A DNA stretch of 64,000 nt from Eremothecium cymbalariae DBVPG#7215 (lineage: Eukaryota > Ascomycota > Saccharomycetes > Saccharomycetales > Saccharomycetaceae). The translations under genes and the position numbers were made by a program. Shown here piece by piece: positions 52,397 through 62,215 of this stretch. The notes under the pieces are model-generated. The model made no database searches, was not told the origin of the DNA, and was given only the letters and a program-made list of their open reading frames with translations. The stretch spans positions 248,001-312,000 of the forward strand of contig NC_016449.1 of assembly GCF_000235365.1 (NCBI RefSeq), read 5' to 3'. The first letter of the stretch is position 1. Each line of letters opens with the position of its first letter.

Positions 52397-53641
52397 TTAT
52401 GTCTGGTATTCTTGGGGGTAGTAGACGGTGTGGATTGCTGCCCCAAGTAAATTGCTGTCTGGAAGGAAGTTATATCTTACCATGCCTCCTGATACCTCCA
52501 GTAGTTTTTTGTAGTAATACTTACAGTAATGAAGAAAAGAACCGGTAAAGCCTATAACAATAGGTTTTTCGATGTCATGTCCATCACGAAATCTGTAAAT
52601 TCCTTTTATAACGGCATAGATATATATAGCCGCTCTATCAATTAGAAGCCTGGTAATTTCTTGAATCATTTCAAAATCTGCTCCGAACAAATCACGATTA
52701 ATAGCGTCCAAGATATCGCAAATTAGTTCGCCATTGAACACAATATTTTTGCTAGGAAGTTTTCCGGAAGAGCATAGGGCATTCTCTAGTGACTTTGGAA
52801 TCCATTTACCTGAGGCCAAATACTCTAAAGGCATATACGGTGCGGATTTTTCCGTATGATGCTGGTCAAATCTTCCCAACGGCAAATAACCGCTCCCAAG
52901 AAATCCAGCCTCACTGTTGATTAATACCCAGTCACCTTTTCGGTAATTCACGGGAAGCTTAGACTTGGGAATCATTTCATAAGGTAGAGTGAAACAAAAA
53001 TTAAGTCCAGTGCCCAATATCATTACCGTATCATTATTGCCATATATGACCTTGTTAGTCAAGAAAACAGCAACTGAATCGTTGATCACGCCACATAGAG
53101 ATACTTTGAAACCATATTTCTTGTTACGTGCCAATACGTGGCAAAAACTTCGTTGTATAAGCGTTTGTACACTAATATTACAAACCTCTTCAGTCATAGT
53201 GAACCCTTTGCCCATAGTAGTGATCTCATTCCTGCTATTAAGCGGGAAACTGAACGTAATACCAACTTGGAAGTGAAACAACCGGTCTCCAGTATACTCA
53301 TATACCCATCCACAGACTGACTGAATGATAGTGTCGAAGAAGAATGTATCAAGAACACGAAACGGTACGTCGAACGTATGAACGTCAACTATCTTAAACT
53401 CATGTCTAGAAATTATGGCACTCTTACACGTTGTGCCTCCAAAGTCAATTGCCAATATGTAATGATTATTACCGCGGTCCTTGGTGTCTTTGAAACTACC
53501 TGGAATAATACCACTGGTTAGCATGGAGGTAGAACTGTTAATAAGACGAATCCCTAGTTCCCTCGAAACTAGCCTGCTCAACTTGTCCACATCGAGATCC
53601 TCAGAAACTTTAAACTCTTGGAGAAGCAGTTTAAAATCCAT
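52397..53641 (-). CDS. NGK1: Hexokinase-family kinase, YLR446W/Ngk1 type
   Basis: A 414-residue sugar kinase of the hexokinase fold. Recognisable parts are the phosphate-1 loop LAIDFGGTTCKSAI (about 63-76), the sugar-binding segment ITFSFPLNSR, NDSVAVFL (phosphate-2, with the catalytic-base Asp) and GTGLNFCF. INSEAGFLG stands where hexokinases have a TEWGAF-like motif. Divergence from glucose-phosphorylating enzymes and the position beside VMA6 (YLR447C) point to YLR446W, reported as an N-acetylglucosamine kinase (Ngk1); the substrate here is inferred. Start ATG at 53641. Confidence 0.8.
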   Translation of the reverse strand: MDFKLLLQEFKVSEDLDVDKLSRLVSRELGIRLINSSTSMLTSGIIPGSFKDTKDRGNNHYILAIDFGGTTCKSAIISRHEFKIVDVHTFDVPFRVLDTFFFDTIIQSVCGWVYEYTGDRLFHFQVGITFSFPLNSRNEITTMGKGFTMTEEVCNISVQTLIQRSFCHVLARNKKYGFKVSLCGVINDSVAVFLTNKVIYGNNDTVMILGTGLNFCFTLPYEMIPKSKLPVNYRKGDWVLINSEAGFLGSGYLPLGRFDQHHTEKSAPYMPLEYLASGKWIPKSLENALCSSGKLPSKNIVFNGELICDILDAINRDLFGADFEMIQEITRLLIDRAAIYIYAVIKGIYRFRDGHDIEKPIVIGFTGSFLHYCKYYYKKLLEVSGGMVRYNFLPDSNLLGAAIHTVYYPQEYQT

Positions 53642-54126
53642 GCTCGGTCGTCCATAGTAGTTTCCAGCGCATACTTGTAGATAGTTAGTTAGTGGGCTAT
53701 ATAGTCTGTCTTAATAAATTTGATTGTGGGGAAATTTTTACCTATCTATGATGTCAGTGTTGCTAAAACAGGAAACGAAAGATACTACAACGCAATGACA
53801 ACGAACCAATGCCGCATGAAAATATTCTTTCCCTGCAAGTAATAGTGTAGTGCATACCAACGAAACAATATTTAATATTTGCTTAAGGGAACTATTATGC
53901 AGCTAGCATAAGCTGCATAAAATTCCAGCGAAACATACGTATAGGGATAGAGATATATGGCATGGTGTACATTGCATATAGTGCGGCCAACCAATATGTA
54001 TATACATAGACGGAAATATTCAAAGCTTAATCAAGCCTAGTCCATAAGTCGACCAGCCGACAAAAGATAAGGCGAATTTCGATCCTGAATTTTGAGAATT
54101 AAGAACATAGTATGATGGCCATTAGA
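53642..54126 (-). other. NGK1 promoter and CoA-binding gene 3' region
   Basis: 485 bases between the NGK1 start and the stop of the next minus-strand gene. I find no RNA gene or named site. Confidence 0.4.
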
Positions 54127-54618
54127 TTAGAGCTTTAGAGTTGACCTTTTGTAATTTGCATTGCCATTCACAAGTATACAGTCACTAATCACCTTGTTGG
54201 GTTCAATCTGTAGCTGTTCTCTTGCGTAATTGATGCAGTCGATATTCCAAGAACCAGGTTGAAACCATACACTCTTAACAGGTACATTTAGTTCGCGCAA
54301 CTGTTGTTGTATCGACAATGTTACTTGCGGAGGGGTAACAAAGTTGACACTAATTCCATCAATCTGACTAGTGCTAACTTCCTTCAAAGCAGTTGCTATG
54401 TTTGTTGCAATCTTTAGTTTCTGTGGGCCGACTGAGCTACCTTGGAACTTATTAGATATCTGCATTTCTCCCCCCTTAGGTGATACAGGAACTACCGGTA
54501 ATTCGTGGTTAAGGAACCAGTGGACTATTCTGTTGGCAAAATGGCCATCTTGGTATACTTTGCCACACACAAAGTAAAGCCTCTTCTCGCTGAAGAAGTC
54601 ACCTAGTACTTGCTTCAT
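54127..54618 (-). CDS. CoA-binding-fold (CoA_binding_2) protein
   Basis: A 163-residue single-domain Rossmann protein of the CoA_binding_2 (YccU-like) group. Evidence is the ordered series of motifs: an N-terminal strand with glycine turn (YFVCGKVYQDGHFANRIVHW), PVVPVSPKGGEM (typical PVNPK), SVNFVTPPQVT (typical V-D-VFRPPE) and SVWFQPGSWN followed by ISDCILVNG (typical VWLQ-G and D-C). Members bind CoA or related nucleotides, but cellular roles are poorly known, and I cannot give one. I do not recall an S. cerevisiae orthologue. It is divergent from a Zn2Cys6 factor with 370 bases between. Start ATG at 54618. Confidence 0.72.
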   Translation of the reverse strand: MKQVLGDFFSEKRLYFVCGKVYQDGHFANRIVHWFLNHELPVVPVSPKGGEMQISNKFQGSSVGPQKLKIATNIATALKEVSTSQIDGISVNFVTPPQVTLSIQQQLRELNVPVKSVWFQPGSWNIDCINYAREQLQIEPNKVISDCILVNGNANYKRSTLKL

Positions 54619-54988
54619 CAGTTGTAACTAGTTAGATTTTGGTTACGACTTATACAGTGTTAGGGAATAGAGCTTAATAAGACGCTAAATTCCGGAACTT
54701 CATCCCGCATATTACTAATGAGGCGTTTTATACTGAAATTGTATCAGTCAAAAAAACGCACACTTCTAATATCCATAAATATGGAATAAAGGGGTTACAG
54801 GATATTTAACAGCTAGTTCCATGTGGATGTTCCATAGTCCTATTAGATTATTGTTTGTGGTTATCGACTCCACGGTGGTGTAATTTGCTTTTCAGCTTAC
54901 TCGATGTTGCGCTTTTAATCAATTCATGATCTGTACTGAACATTATTACCTCTCTTGCAGACAAGGATAAACACATAAAGAGTGAAGC
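54619..54988. other. Divergent promoter, CoA-binding gene / Zn2Cys6 gene
   Basis: 370 bases shared by two divergent genes. No CGG-triplet pair of the kind bound by Zn2Cys6 factors was seen with confidence. Confidence 0.35.
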
Positions 54989-56986
54989 ATGGTTGGGATA
55001 TATGACTCTAAAAGAAGAACAAAACCATGTTCTAACTGCAAGCAAAATAAGGTCAAATGTGAGTATAATGAGGGCTTGCCTTGTTCGAGATGCACCAGGA
55101 ATGGGTTAGAATGCTACTTTATTCAGCGTGGGAATATCGATAAGTCGCCATCTAGCCAAAAGCAGGAAACGATGCTGCAGTTCCAAACTGCTACAACACA
55201 GGAGCCGATAAAAGAGTGGATGAATAGTATAGATGAACGGTTAAATACGTTTGAGAGCGCTTTGGAGTCTGTTCTAGGGTTATTACATGGTAGTCAAATT
55301 CAGCAACAACAGCAGATTAATCTCCTTCAGCAGCAAATAAGCCAGCAGCAACACAATCTACCAGATATCAATCAACTGCTGATACCAACATTATTTGATT
55401 CGAATTCACTGGTGAAACAATATACAGATGTTAATGATTTTAGATTCGATCACGTCCTTACCAAGCAACAAGCTCAGGAGTTATTAGCACTCTTTGACAA
55501 GAACTGCTCTAATCATCTTTTTCATTATACAATTGGGGATTTGCATATAGATGACCTTTGGGTGAATTCACCATTATTACTGGCAGCTATTTGTACGGTT
55601 GCATCCAGATATCACCCAGCTTTGTCGCATTTATCACCACAATTGCGGCAAAGTCTAGAGTGGTTTACCTGCAAGCTGGCTACAAGCAGCCGCAATGTAT
55701 TTACCGACATCATTAAGGAGCGTATTATTTTAGGATTGGTTATTGCGGGTCTTTGGCTGCGATCAAACCAACTATTTGTGTCGGTTGCACTACAGTTGGC
55801 TAGGGTGTGGCAAATTGATCAGTTACAAAACATGTCAGGCAACAATACACAGCTCAAGAAATTTTGGTACTTGTTGTATATCTTAGATGGGAATCAGAAT
55901 TTAATATCCCACAAGCGCCCAGCTATTTATAACGCAACAGAGCCATCATTGTTAAATGCAAGGAAACGAACAATAGAATATATCGATAATGCGGTAATAA
56001 GGAAGATGCTTTTGGAAAGCGATGCGGATGAAACTCATATCGCGAATATCAAGCAACTAGAACTATTAAACGAGGCAGGGCGTTCAAAACTTGCTGTTTC
56101 TAACGACGTTATTAAGGAGTTACGGTTGTTGAATCAAGTCGAGTTCCATATTGCTATTGAATCTGTGTTTCACAATAATACTTCATCTTATATGGATGCA
56201 CCAGTAGGTGAATTGCTTTCAAATTCGATGTCCTTGCTAAATCCAGAAAGATTTGGTATGCCCTGGAAAACTAATATGGATATTGATAGATGGATGATTT
56301 CCTGGACGATCGCATTACAAGAGTTGAGCATACAAAATGACCCTTGGTGCTTGAAATCTACGTTGCTATATTATAACTACGCAAGAATGTATATGAACAC
56401 AAAACCATGGATCGATAGCATACAACAACACTTGTCTGCTGCACCTGAAAATAAGAGAGATATACGTAGAATTTGGCATTCTAAAAAATTATTAGATGGT
56501 GATGTTGAATTTAAATTTGAAGTAGATGCTACACGAGGAATCGCCTCTTCGGCTGCAAAATCAGTTTTAAAACTTATCACACAGGATAAAGATTTGAGAT
56601 CTATATTCCAGTTCTTGCCTGTCCATGTATATGTTATGGCATACTATGCCTCATTGGTGTTGCTAGCCGCTGAAAACCTGTCTTATAATTCAAACACCTC
56701 GTCTAGTGAAGTCCAATTGAAAGAGTCCTTCATTCTTGTAACCAAATTTAAACAGATGATTGCTACTGACACTACTTCAGATTTAGATTTCCAGAACGAA
56801 TTGAACCAGGACTTGGATCAACTCTTGACAACATTTAAGGAAGTCTATCATACATCATTCGCGCCAAGTACACAAATTGATGAATTAATGGAACATCCGG
56901 AAAATCATTTTGAAAATGAATCCGAAGCCTATGCTAGGGCCAGGACTATTGTTGCTTGGCCTGGTACTAATCAAGGCCACCCGTAG
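54989..56986 (+). CDS. Zn2Cys6 fungal transcription factor, unassigned
   Basis: A 665-residue factor with an N-terminal binuclear zinc cluster C-x2-C-x6-C-x6-C-x2-C-x6-C (CSNCKQNKVKCEYNEGLPC then SRCTRNGLEC, residues about 14-42). A Gln-rich probable coiled-coil linker follows (about 105-130). The central regulatory region (about 150-300, LLLAAICTVASRYHPAL and IILGLVIAGLWLRSNQLFVS) is of the general Leu3/Sef1/War1 kind. I cannot match it to a specific S. cerevisiae factor. Being divergent from a CoA-binding-fold gene, it could control that gene, but no site supports this. The first ATG at 54989 places the cluster near the N-terminus as usual. Confidence 0.82.
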   Translation: MVGIYDSKRRTKPCSNCKQNKVKCEYNEGLPCSRCTRNGLECYFIQRGNIDKSPSSQKQETMLQFQTATTQEPIKEWMNSIDERLNTFESALESVLGLLHGSQIQQQQQINLLQQQISQQQHNLPDINQLLIPTLFDSNSLVKQYTDVNDFRFDHVLTKQQAQELLALFDKNCSNHLFHYTIGDLHIDDLWVNSPLLLAAICTVASRYHPALSHLSPQLRQSLEWFTCKLATSSRNVFTDIIKERIILGLVIAGLWLRSNQLFVSVALQLARVWQIDQLQNMSGNNTQLKKFWYLLYILDGNQNLISHKRPAIYNATEPSLLNARKRTIEYIDNAVIRKMLLESDADETHIANIKQLELLNEAGRSKLAVSNDVIKELRLLNQVEFHIAIESVFHNNTSSYMDAPVGELLSNSMSLLNPERFGMPWKTNMDIDRWMISWTIALQELSIQNDPWCLKSTLLYYNYARMYMNTKPWIDSIQQHLSAAPENKRDIRRIWHSKKLLDGDVEFKFEVDATRGIASSAAKSVLKLITQDKDLRSIFQFLPVHVYVMAYYASLVLLAAENLSYNSNTSSSEVQLKESFILVTKFKQMIATDTTSDLDFQNELNQDLDQLLTTFKEVYHTSFAPSTQIDELMEHPENHFENESEAYARARTIVAWPGTNQGHP

Positions 56987-57105
56987 CTACCTATAATTTT
57001 TTATAAACATCATCACTATTTCTGACATTAAGCGACAGAGTACAAAAACAAGACATAAAAGTGTAGTACTCAATACAGAATTGTACTTCAATTATATCAA
57101 TAATA

Positions 57106-58374
57106 ATGAACAAAATGAATGAATTGTCTGATCAATTTTCCCAGAACTTCAAATGTGATATGGCTCTGCTCGGACAGAGGGTTATAAGAGCACCTCAGAT
57201 TTTAAAGGACAAATTAGAAATCGGGTACCAATTTAAAGATAAGGGTTTTGATGATATACAGGACACTTTTAACCAAATACATGATTCGGTAGTGTCTCTA
57301 AATGCCGAGTCTGAGAAGTTTTCATCCCAGATTACAAACTTATTAGGCCACACGCACAACTTGAATAAAGGTTTTCATGAAGTAATTACGAAGGGTATGC
57401 GGGAAAATATGCAATTAACTTCACCTTTGACTCCTACTAGTGGTATTGTATCTCCTATTATTAATAAGGATTATCCTTCAGCTTTACCAGATGTTTCTAC
57501 TAGGAAGTTTAACTTTACTAAATATGTGGATCGGTTCAAAAAGGCTATTATTAAAATTAAATCTGATCAAAAGCAGTTTCAAACTCGAGTCATACAACCA
57601 TTGCAGCAGATTAAGGAAATGGGTCTTCGGATTCAGAAGCCCCTAGAAGAAAGAAAGAATCTCATTTTAGATATCAATTCATACAGCAGTAAGGTAGAAC
57701 GGTATAACCAGCGAGTTCAAACTAACGAGTTAACCCTAAAGGGTGAACAAAAACGTATGAAATATGACAAAAAATTGGAAGAAGTAAAATTCAAATATGA
57801 AGCACTTAACGCCATCCTCAAAGTTGAGCTACAGGTGTTTTTCAACCTCTTTCGTGAATTTATGTTGGCATGGTTCCCGCTTTATCTTTATCTAACCTAT
57901 TCTATCTACTACAACCTTTATCAGTTCTTGGGAAACTGCCCTGAAGTTAGAAAACTATTGGAGAAAAGTGGATTTTCAAGCCTGGCTCCAGTCTCTTCAG
58001 TTGTAAACACATCTAGAAATCTAGTCGAGGACTTCCATGATTCATTTGACGGTGTTTTAGAACAACTCGAAAGCCTTACAGTCATTAACTTCAAAAAGTT
58101 ATGCCTTCTGGTTTATGCTAGTTCGGCGGATGCTAATGATGATAGTTCAAACTCGAACTCTCTCCAGAAGGCAGTTCCAACAATGTATGCTACAGTTTTA
58201 TATGATTACGAACCCCAATTCAATGATCCTCAATATTTGAGCATAAAAAAGGGAGATACAATTCAAATAATAACTCAATCCAAGAATGGATGGTGGTATG
58301 GTGATCTCCTACGTACCAAGACAAAAGGGTTATTTCCACAAAGCTATGTTCAAGTCCAGGATTATAGTATTTAG
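57106..58374 (+). CDS. BAR-SH3 protein, Rvs167-like
   Basis: A 422-residue protein with an amphiphysin/endophilin-type BAR domain (about 10-270) and a C-terminal SH3 domain (about 363-420; signatures VLYDYEP, GWWYGDL and GLFPQSYV). These proteins bend or sense membranes and bind actin regulators at endocytic sites. It lacks the Gly-Pro-Ala-rich linker of S. cerevisiae Rvs167, and its BAR sequence is distant. It also contains a Ser/Thr/Pro insertion in the BAR region (about 104-132, SPLTPTSGIVSP). It resembles the additional Rvs167-like proteins described in Candida more than Rvs167 itself. Whether a canonical RVS167 exists elsewhere cannot be seen here. Start is the ATG at 57106; a second Met follows at residue 4. 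Confidence 0.82.
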   Translation: MNKMNELSDQFSQNFKCDMALLGQRVIRAPQILKDKLEIGYQFKDKGFDDIQDTFNQIHDSVVSLNAESEKFSSQITNLLGHTHNLNKGFHEVITKGMRENMQLTSPLTPTSGIVSPIINKDYPSALPDVSTRKFNFTKYVDRFKKAIIKIKSDQKQFQTRVIQPLQQIKEMGLRIQKPLEERKNLILDINSYSSKVERYNQRVQTNELTLKGEQKRMKYDKKLEEVKFKYEALNAILKVELQVFFNLFREFMLAWFPLYLYLTYSIYYNLYQFLGNCPEVRKLLEKSGFSSLAPVSSVVNTSRNLVEDFHDSFDGVLEQLESLTVINFKKLCLLVYASSADANDDSSNSNSLQKAVPTMYATVLYDYEPQFNDPQYLSIKKGDTIQIITQSKNGWWYGDLLRTKTKGLFPQSYVQVQDYSI

Positions 58375-58508
58375 ATAGCTTTTATTTAGCACTTAGCAAT
58401 TTGACCGTGTAATTATGCGATCTCTTATTACTTTTCATTTATCGGAACTACAACATGACGTTCATTTTACAAATTTAAAAATAAACATAAATTCTAACAG
58501 TTAGCATT

Positions 58509-58538
58509 ATGATGGCATGTCCAAACTGGTACTTTTAA
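58509..58538 (+). promoter_or_regulatory. Nine-codon uORF upstream of DAK1
   Basis: ATG ATG GCA TGT CCA AAC TGG TAC TTT TAA, ending 25 bases before the DAK1 ATG. It acts only if the transcript starts upstream of 58509. Confidence 0.25.
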
Positions 58539-58563
58539 AGAAACAATTAAACAGAATCATAAT

Positions 58564-60348
58564 ATGTCCTTTAAATCATTTGAATTATCAAACCCATTGC
58601 ATTATTCCTTACAGGGGTTTGCTTTGGCTAATCCCCATATTACACTAATTCCTGAATACAAGATATTCTTTAGAAATTCTTCGAAGGATAAGGTTGCGCT
58701 CATTTCTGGTGGTGGAAGTGGCCATGAACCGGCCCATGCAGGCTATATCGGTTCTGGTATGTTATGTGCTACTGTTGCAGGTGAAATTTTTGCATCACCA
58801 TCTAGTAAGCAGATCCTAAATGCAATCAAGGTTGTGGAACAAAACTCTTCTGGTGTCCTGCTAATAGTCAAAAATTATACCGGCGATGTTCTTCATTTCG
58901 GTATAGCTGCAGAGAGAGCTAGAACTTTAGGTATTAATTGCGAGGTTGTGATAGTTGGTGACGATGTTGCGGTCGGTAGAAATAAAGGAGGCCTGGTTGG
59001 TAGGCGGGGATTAGCTGGTACCGTACTAGTTCATAAGATAACAGGCGCTTTTGCAGAGCGGTTATCTTTTAAGTATGGATTAGAAGGTACCTCCAAGGTT
59101 GCCAATATTGTTAAGGATAATTTGGTAACTATTGGTGCTTCGCTAACTCATTGCAAGGTTCCGGGAAGAGAGTTTGAATCCCAGTTAAATGAAAATCAAA
59201 TGGAACTGGGAATGGGAATTCACAATGAGCACGGTGTAGAAATTCTAGAACCAATTCCTTCAACTGTTCAGTTGGTTGAAAAGTCAATGCTTCCACTACT
59301 ATTGGACCCAAATGACAGCGACAGGTATTTCGTTAACTTCGAGAAGTCTGATGATGTGGTTCTTTTGGTAAATAATCTAGGAGGCGTGTCGAATTTTATG
59401 ATTTCTGCAATAACTTTAAAAACAAATGAGATACTAAAAGAAAAATATGGTATAAGGCCTAAAAAAACAATCCAGGGTACTTTAATGACGTCTCTAGATG
59501 GCAATGGATTTAGTATCACATTGTTAAATGCCTCAAATTGTAACAGGCAATTACAGAAGGAATTCCCTGAACTTGATTCAGTACTCGAACTATTAGAGGC
59601 ATACACCAATGCTCCTGGATGGCCGGGAATCCCCCCTCCAATGAAGGAGGCACCATCTATTGATAGTTCTTTGTTTGAACAGCATGGAAGTGTAAAACCG
59701 GCAGGCAAGTTTAGTTTTAAACTGTTTGAGGATATGATGAAGGCTGGGGCAGCACAAATTATTCTAAATGAGTCTAAAATAACCCATCTGGATAATATAG
59801 TTGGAGATGGTGATTGTGGGGCTACAATGGTTGCGGGGGTACAATGCATCGTTGAAAATCTTGATAACTTGTCTCGTAATTCTCTATCAGAAGCGTTAGC
59901 CCAATTGTCCAACTACATTGAAAATTTTATGGGTGGCACATCAGGAGGATTGTACTCAATTTTAATATCTGGTATGTCACATGGGCTAATAACGTCCTGC
60001 AACAATCCTGATGCAGAGGTTACACCCCAGATACTTGCTAAGTCCCTACTTGTTGCTCTACAGACATTATACAACTACACTAAAGCCAGACCTGGTGATT
60101 GTACAATGATAGATGCATTAGAACCCTTTGTAAGAACATATGCCGAAGATTTTGACTTTGAGAAGGCCCTAAAGGCATCTGAAGCTGGTGCTTCAGCTAC
60201 AAAAGAGTTCACTGCTAAATTTGGTAGAGCGTCCTATGTCAGTGAAACTTTAAATGTACTCGATCCCGGAGCAGTCGGCTTGGTGGAATTTCTAAAAGGC
60301 ATGAATAACGCCTTAAAACACTCCGGTAATAACCATACTACTGATTAA
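58564..60348 (+). CDS. DAK1: Dihydroxyacetone kinase
   Basis: ATP-dependent kinase that converts dihydroxyacetone to its phosphate, used in detoxification and glycerol or methanol-type carbon metabolism. The 594 residues comprise the DhaK domain (about 1-350) and the DhaL domain (about 385-585). DhaK shows SGGGSGHEPAHAGY and the substrate-binding His in SLTHCKVPG. DhaL carries the nucleotide/Mg motif VGDGDCGATM, GGTSGGLYS and RPGDCTMIDAL. S. cerevisiae has DAK1 (YML070W) and DAK2; the position before POB3 equals DAK1. Confidence 0.95.
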   Translation: MSFKSFELSNPLHYSLQGFALANPHITLIPEYKIFFRNSSKDKVALISGGGSGHEPAHAGYIGSGMLCATVAGEIFASPSSKQILNAIKVVEQNSSGVLLIVKNYTGDVLHFGIAAERARTLGINCEVVIVGDDVAVGRNKGGLVGRRGLAGTVLVHKITGAFAERLSFKYGLEGTSKVANIVKDNLVTIGASLTHCKVPGREFESQLNENQMELGMGIHNEHGVEILEPIPSTVQLVEKSMLPLLLDPNDSDRYFVNFEKSDDVVLLVNNLGGVSNFMISAITLKTNEILKEKYGIRPKKTIQGTLMTSLDGNGFSITLLNASNCNRQLQKEFPELDSVLELLEAYTNAPGWPGIPPPMKEAPSIDSSLFEQHGSVKPAGKFSFKLFEDMMKAGAAQIILNESKITHLDNIVGDGDCGATMVAGVQCIVENLDNLSRNSLSEALAQLSNYIENFMGGTSGGLYSILISGMSHGLITSCNNPDAEVTPQILAKSLLVALQTLYNYTKARPGDCTMIDALEPFVRTYAEDFDFEKALKASEAGASATKEFTAKFGRASYVSETLNVLDPGAVGLVEFLKGMNNALKHSGNNHTTD

Positions 60349-60534
60349 CATATAGAATATTTGTAGCAATCACAAGTTAAGTATATACTACGTTCATAAC
60401 TGTTTATTACAAACATTAATGTTAAATGATTTAAAATGCCATTACCCGCACATACCTTTTGACGCGTTAAAGATCTTTACATTTTCGTCCTAGAGGAACT
60501 TCGAGAGTGTGAAAACTCTGAAATACTAGTAATC

Positions 60535-60579
60535 ATGTGTTCCACTTGTAAGGTGAAGCACAACAAATATCTTCTGTAA
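60535..60579 (+). promoter_or_regulatory. Fourteen-codon uORF upstream of POB3
   Basis: ATG at 60535 opens a 14-residue frame (MCSTCKVKHNKYLL) that stops 19 bases before the POB3 ATG. It is relevant only if the mRNA start lies upstream of it. Confidence 0.25.
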
Positions 60580-60598
60580 CCGTAGAGAAGATTCAATT

Positions 60599-62215
60599 AT
60601 GAGTACCGACTTTGACAGAATTTATTACAACCAATCTAAGGTTAGTGGTCGCTTCAGGTTAGGTGAGGGTGGATTAGGTTGGAAGGCATCAGCTACTGGT
60701 GGCTCTGCTTCCACCCAAAATAATGAGCCTGTTTTACTTACTCCAGATGAACTAGCTTCTGTACAGTGGAGTAGAGGTTGCAGAGGTTATGAATTAAAAA
60801 TCAGCACGAAAAATAAGGGAGTAGTTCAATTGGATGGGTTCTCCCAGGAGGATTTCACTTTATTGAAGAATGATCTTCAGCGCAGGTTTAGTGTTCAATT
60901 AGAGCACAAAGAACATTCTTTGCGTGGCTGGAACTGGGGTACGAGTGATTTGACTAGAAATGAACTTATTCTTTCTCTGAACGGTAAGCCGACGTTTGAA
61001 ATACCATATTCTCATATTAGTAACACAAACTTAACCTCAAAGAACGAAGTTGCGGTTGAATTTGATTTGCAAACGGATTCATACAATCCTGCAGGAGACG
61101 AGCTAGTTGAGATGCGCTTTTATCTTCCAGGATTTGTGTCACAAGAGGACAGACATACCCCTGGAGCTACTGATGATGATATCGAAGGGGATAAGGAAAG
61201 TAAAGCAGAAAAGTCTATTGCAGAAGCGTTTTATGAAGAATTGAAAGCCAAGGCTGATATTGGAGAAGTTTCTGGTGACGCGATTATATCCTTCCATGAT
61301 GTTTTCTTTACTACCCCAAGAGGCCGTTATGATATCGATATCTACAAGAACTCGATTAGATTGAGAGGCAAAACATATGAATACAAGTTACAACAACGTC
61401 AAATTCAACGTATATTTTCTTTGCCAAAGGCTGATGATATTCATCATTTAATGGTTTTATCGATAGAGCCACCTTTACGTCAGGGGCAAACTTCTTATCC
61501 TTACTTGGTGCTACAATTCCAAAAGGATGAAGAAACAGAGGTTCAATTAAATGTGGAAGATGATGAGTTCGAAAAATTGTACAAGGACAATTTAAAGAAA
61601 CAATATGATGCCAAGACACACATTGTACTAAGTCACGTTTTGAAAGGTTTAACAGATCGTAGAGTTGTAGTTCCAGGGGAATACAAATCGAAATATGAAC
61701 AGTGTGCTGTTTCTTGTTCCTTCAAAGCAAATGAAGGTCATTTATACCCGCTAGACAATGCCTTTATGTTTTTGACGAAACCCACATTGTATATACCATT
61801 CCAAGATGTGAGCTCTGTAAATATCTCTAGAGCTGGTCAAACAACAGCATCGTCTAGAACGTTTGATCTTGAGGTAATCTTGCGTTCCAACAGGGGCGCC
61901 ACTACTTTCGCCAACATTTCTAAAGAGGAACAGCAGCTATTAGAGAGCTTCTTAAAGTCCAAGAATGTTAGAGTAAAGAACGAGGAAAAGGAAACTCAAC
62001 ATAGATTACAGACTGCATTAGGTTCTGATAGTGAAGATGAGGATGTTAATATGGGATCTGCTGCTGAGGATGACGAGTCCGTCGATGAAGACTTTCAGGC
62101 TGAATCGGAGGACGACGATGTCGCCGAAGAGTTTGATTCTGATCTAGGTGGTTCCGACCATAATGAAGAAAGCAGCGGTGATGATAGGAGTTCTAAGAGA
62201 CCTAAGCTAGAATAA
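60599..62215 (+). CDS. POB3: FACT complex subunit Pob3
   Basis: Pob3 (SSRP1-type) forms the histone chaperone FACT with Spt16 for transcription and replication through nucleosomes. The 538-residue protein has an N-terminal/dimerisation PH-like domain (about 1-115, MSTDFDRIYYNQSKVSGRFR...), the double-PH middle region (about 220-465) and a C-terminal acidic tail (about 475-530, alternating Asp/Glu/Ser) ending in a basic KRPKLE. Length agrees with S. cerevisiae (552). As in that species there is no HMG box; Nhp6 supplies it. It follows DAK1 as YML069W follows YML070W. Confidence 0.97.
   Translation: MSTDFDRIYYNQSKVSGRFRLGEGGLGWKASATGGSASTQNNEPVLLTPDELASVQWSRGCRGYELKISTKNKGVVQLDGFSQEDFTLLKNDLQRRFSVQLEHKEHSLRGWNWGTSDLTRNELILSLNGKPTFEIPYSHISNTNLTSKNEVAVEFDLQTDSYNPAGDELVEMRFYLPGFVSQEDRHTPGATDDDIEGDKESKAEKSIAEAFYEELKAKADIGEVSGDAIISFHDVFFTTPRGRYDIDIYKNSIRLRGKTYEYKLQQRQIQRIFSLPKADDIHHLMVLSIEPPLRQGQTSYPYLVLQFQKDEETEVQLNVEDDEFEKLYKDNLKKQYDAKTHIVLSHVLKGLTDRRVVVPGEYKSKYEQCAVSCSFKANEGHLYPLDNAFMFLTKPTLYIPFQDVSSVNISRAGQTTASSRTFDLEVILRSNRGATTFANISKEEQQLLESFLKSKNVRVKNEEKETQHRLQTALGSDSEDEDVNMGSAAEDDESVDEDFQAESEDDDVAEEFDSDLGGSDHNEESSGDDRSSKRPKLE

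Noticed and set aside
54060..54100. tRNA-like B-box (TTCGATCCT near 54078)
   Set aside because: No matching A-box, acceptor stem or anticodon arm around it. No tRNA was found anywhere in the gaps.
59268..59912. 214-codon minus-strand ORF
   Set aside because: Lies entirely inside DAK1 on the opposite strand; DAK1 is conserved throughout, so this is an antisense shadow.
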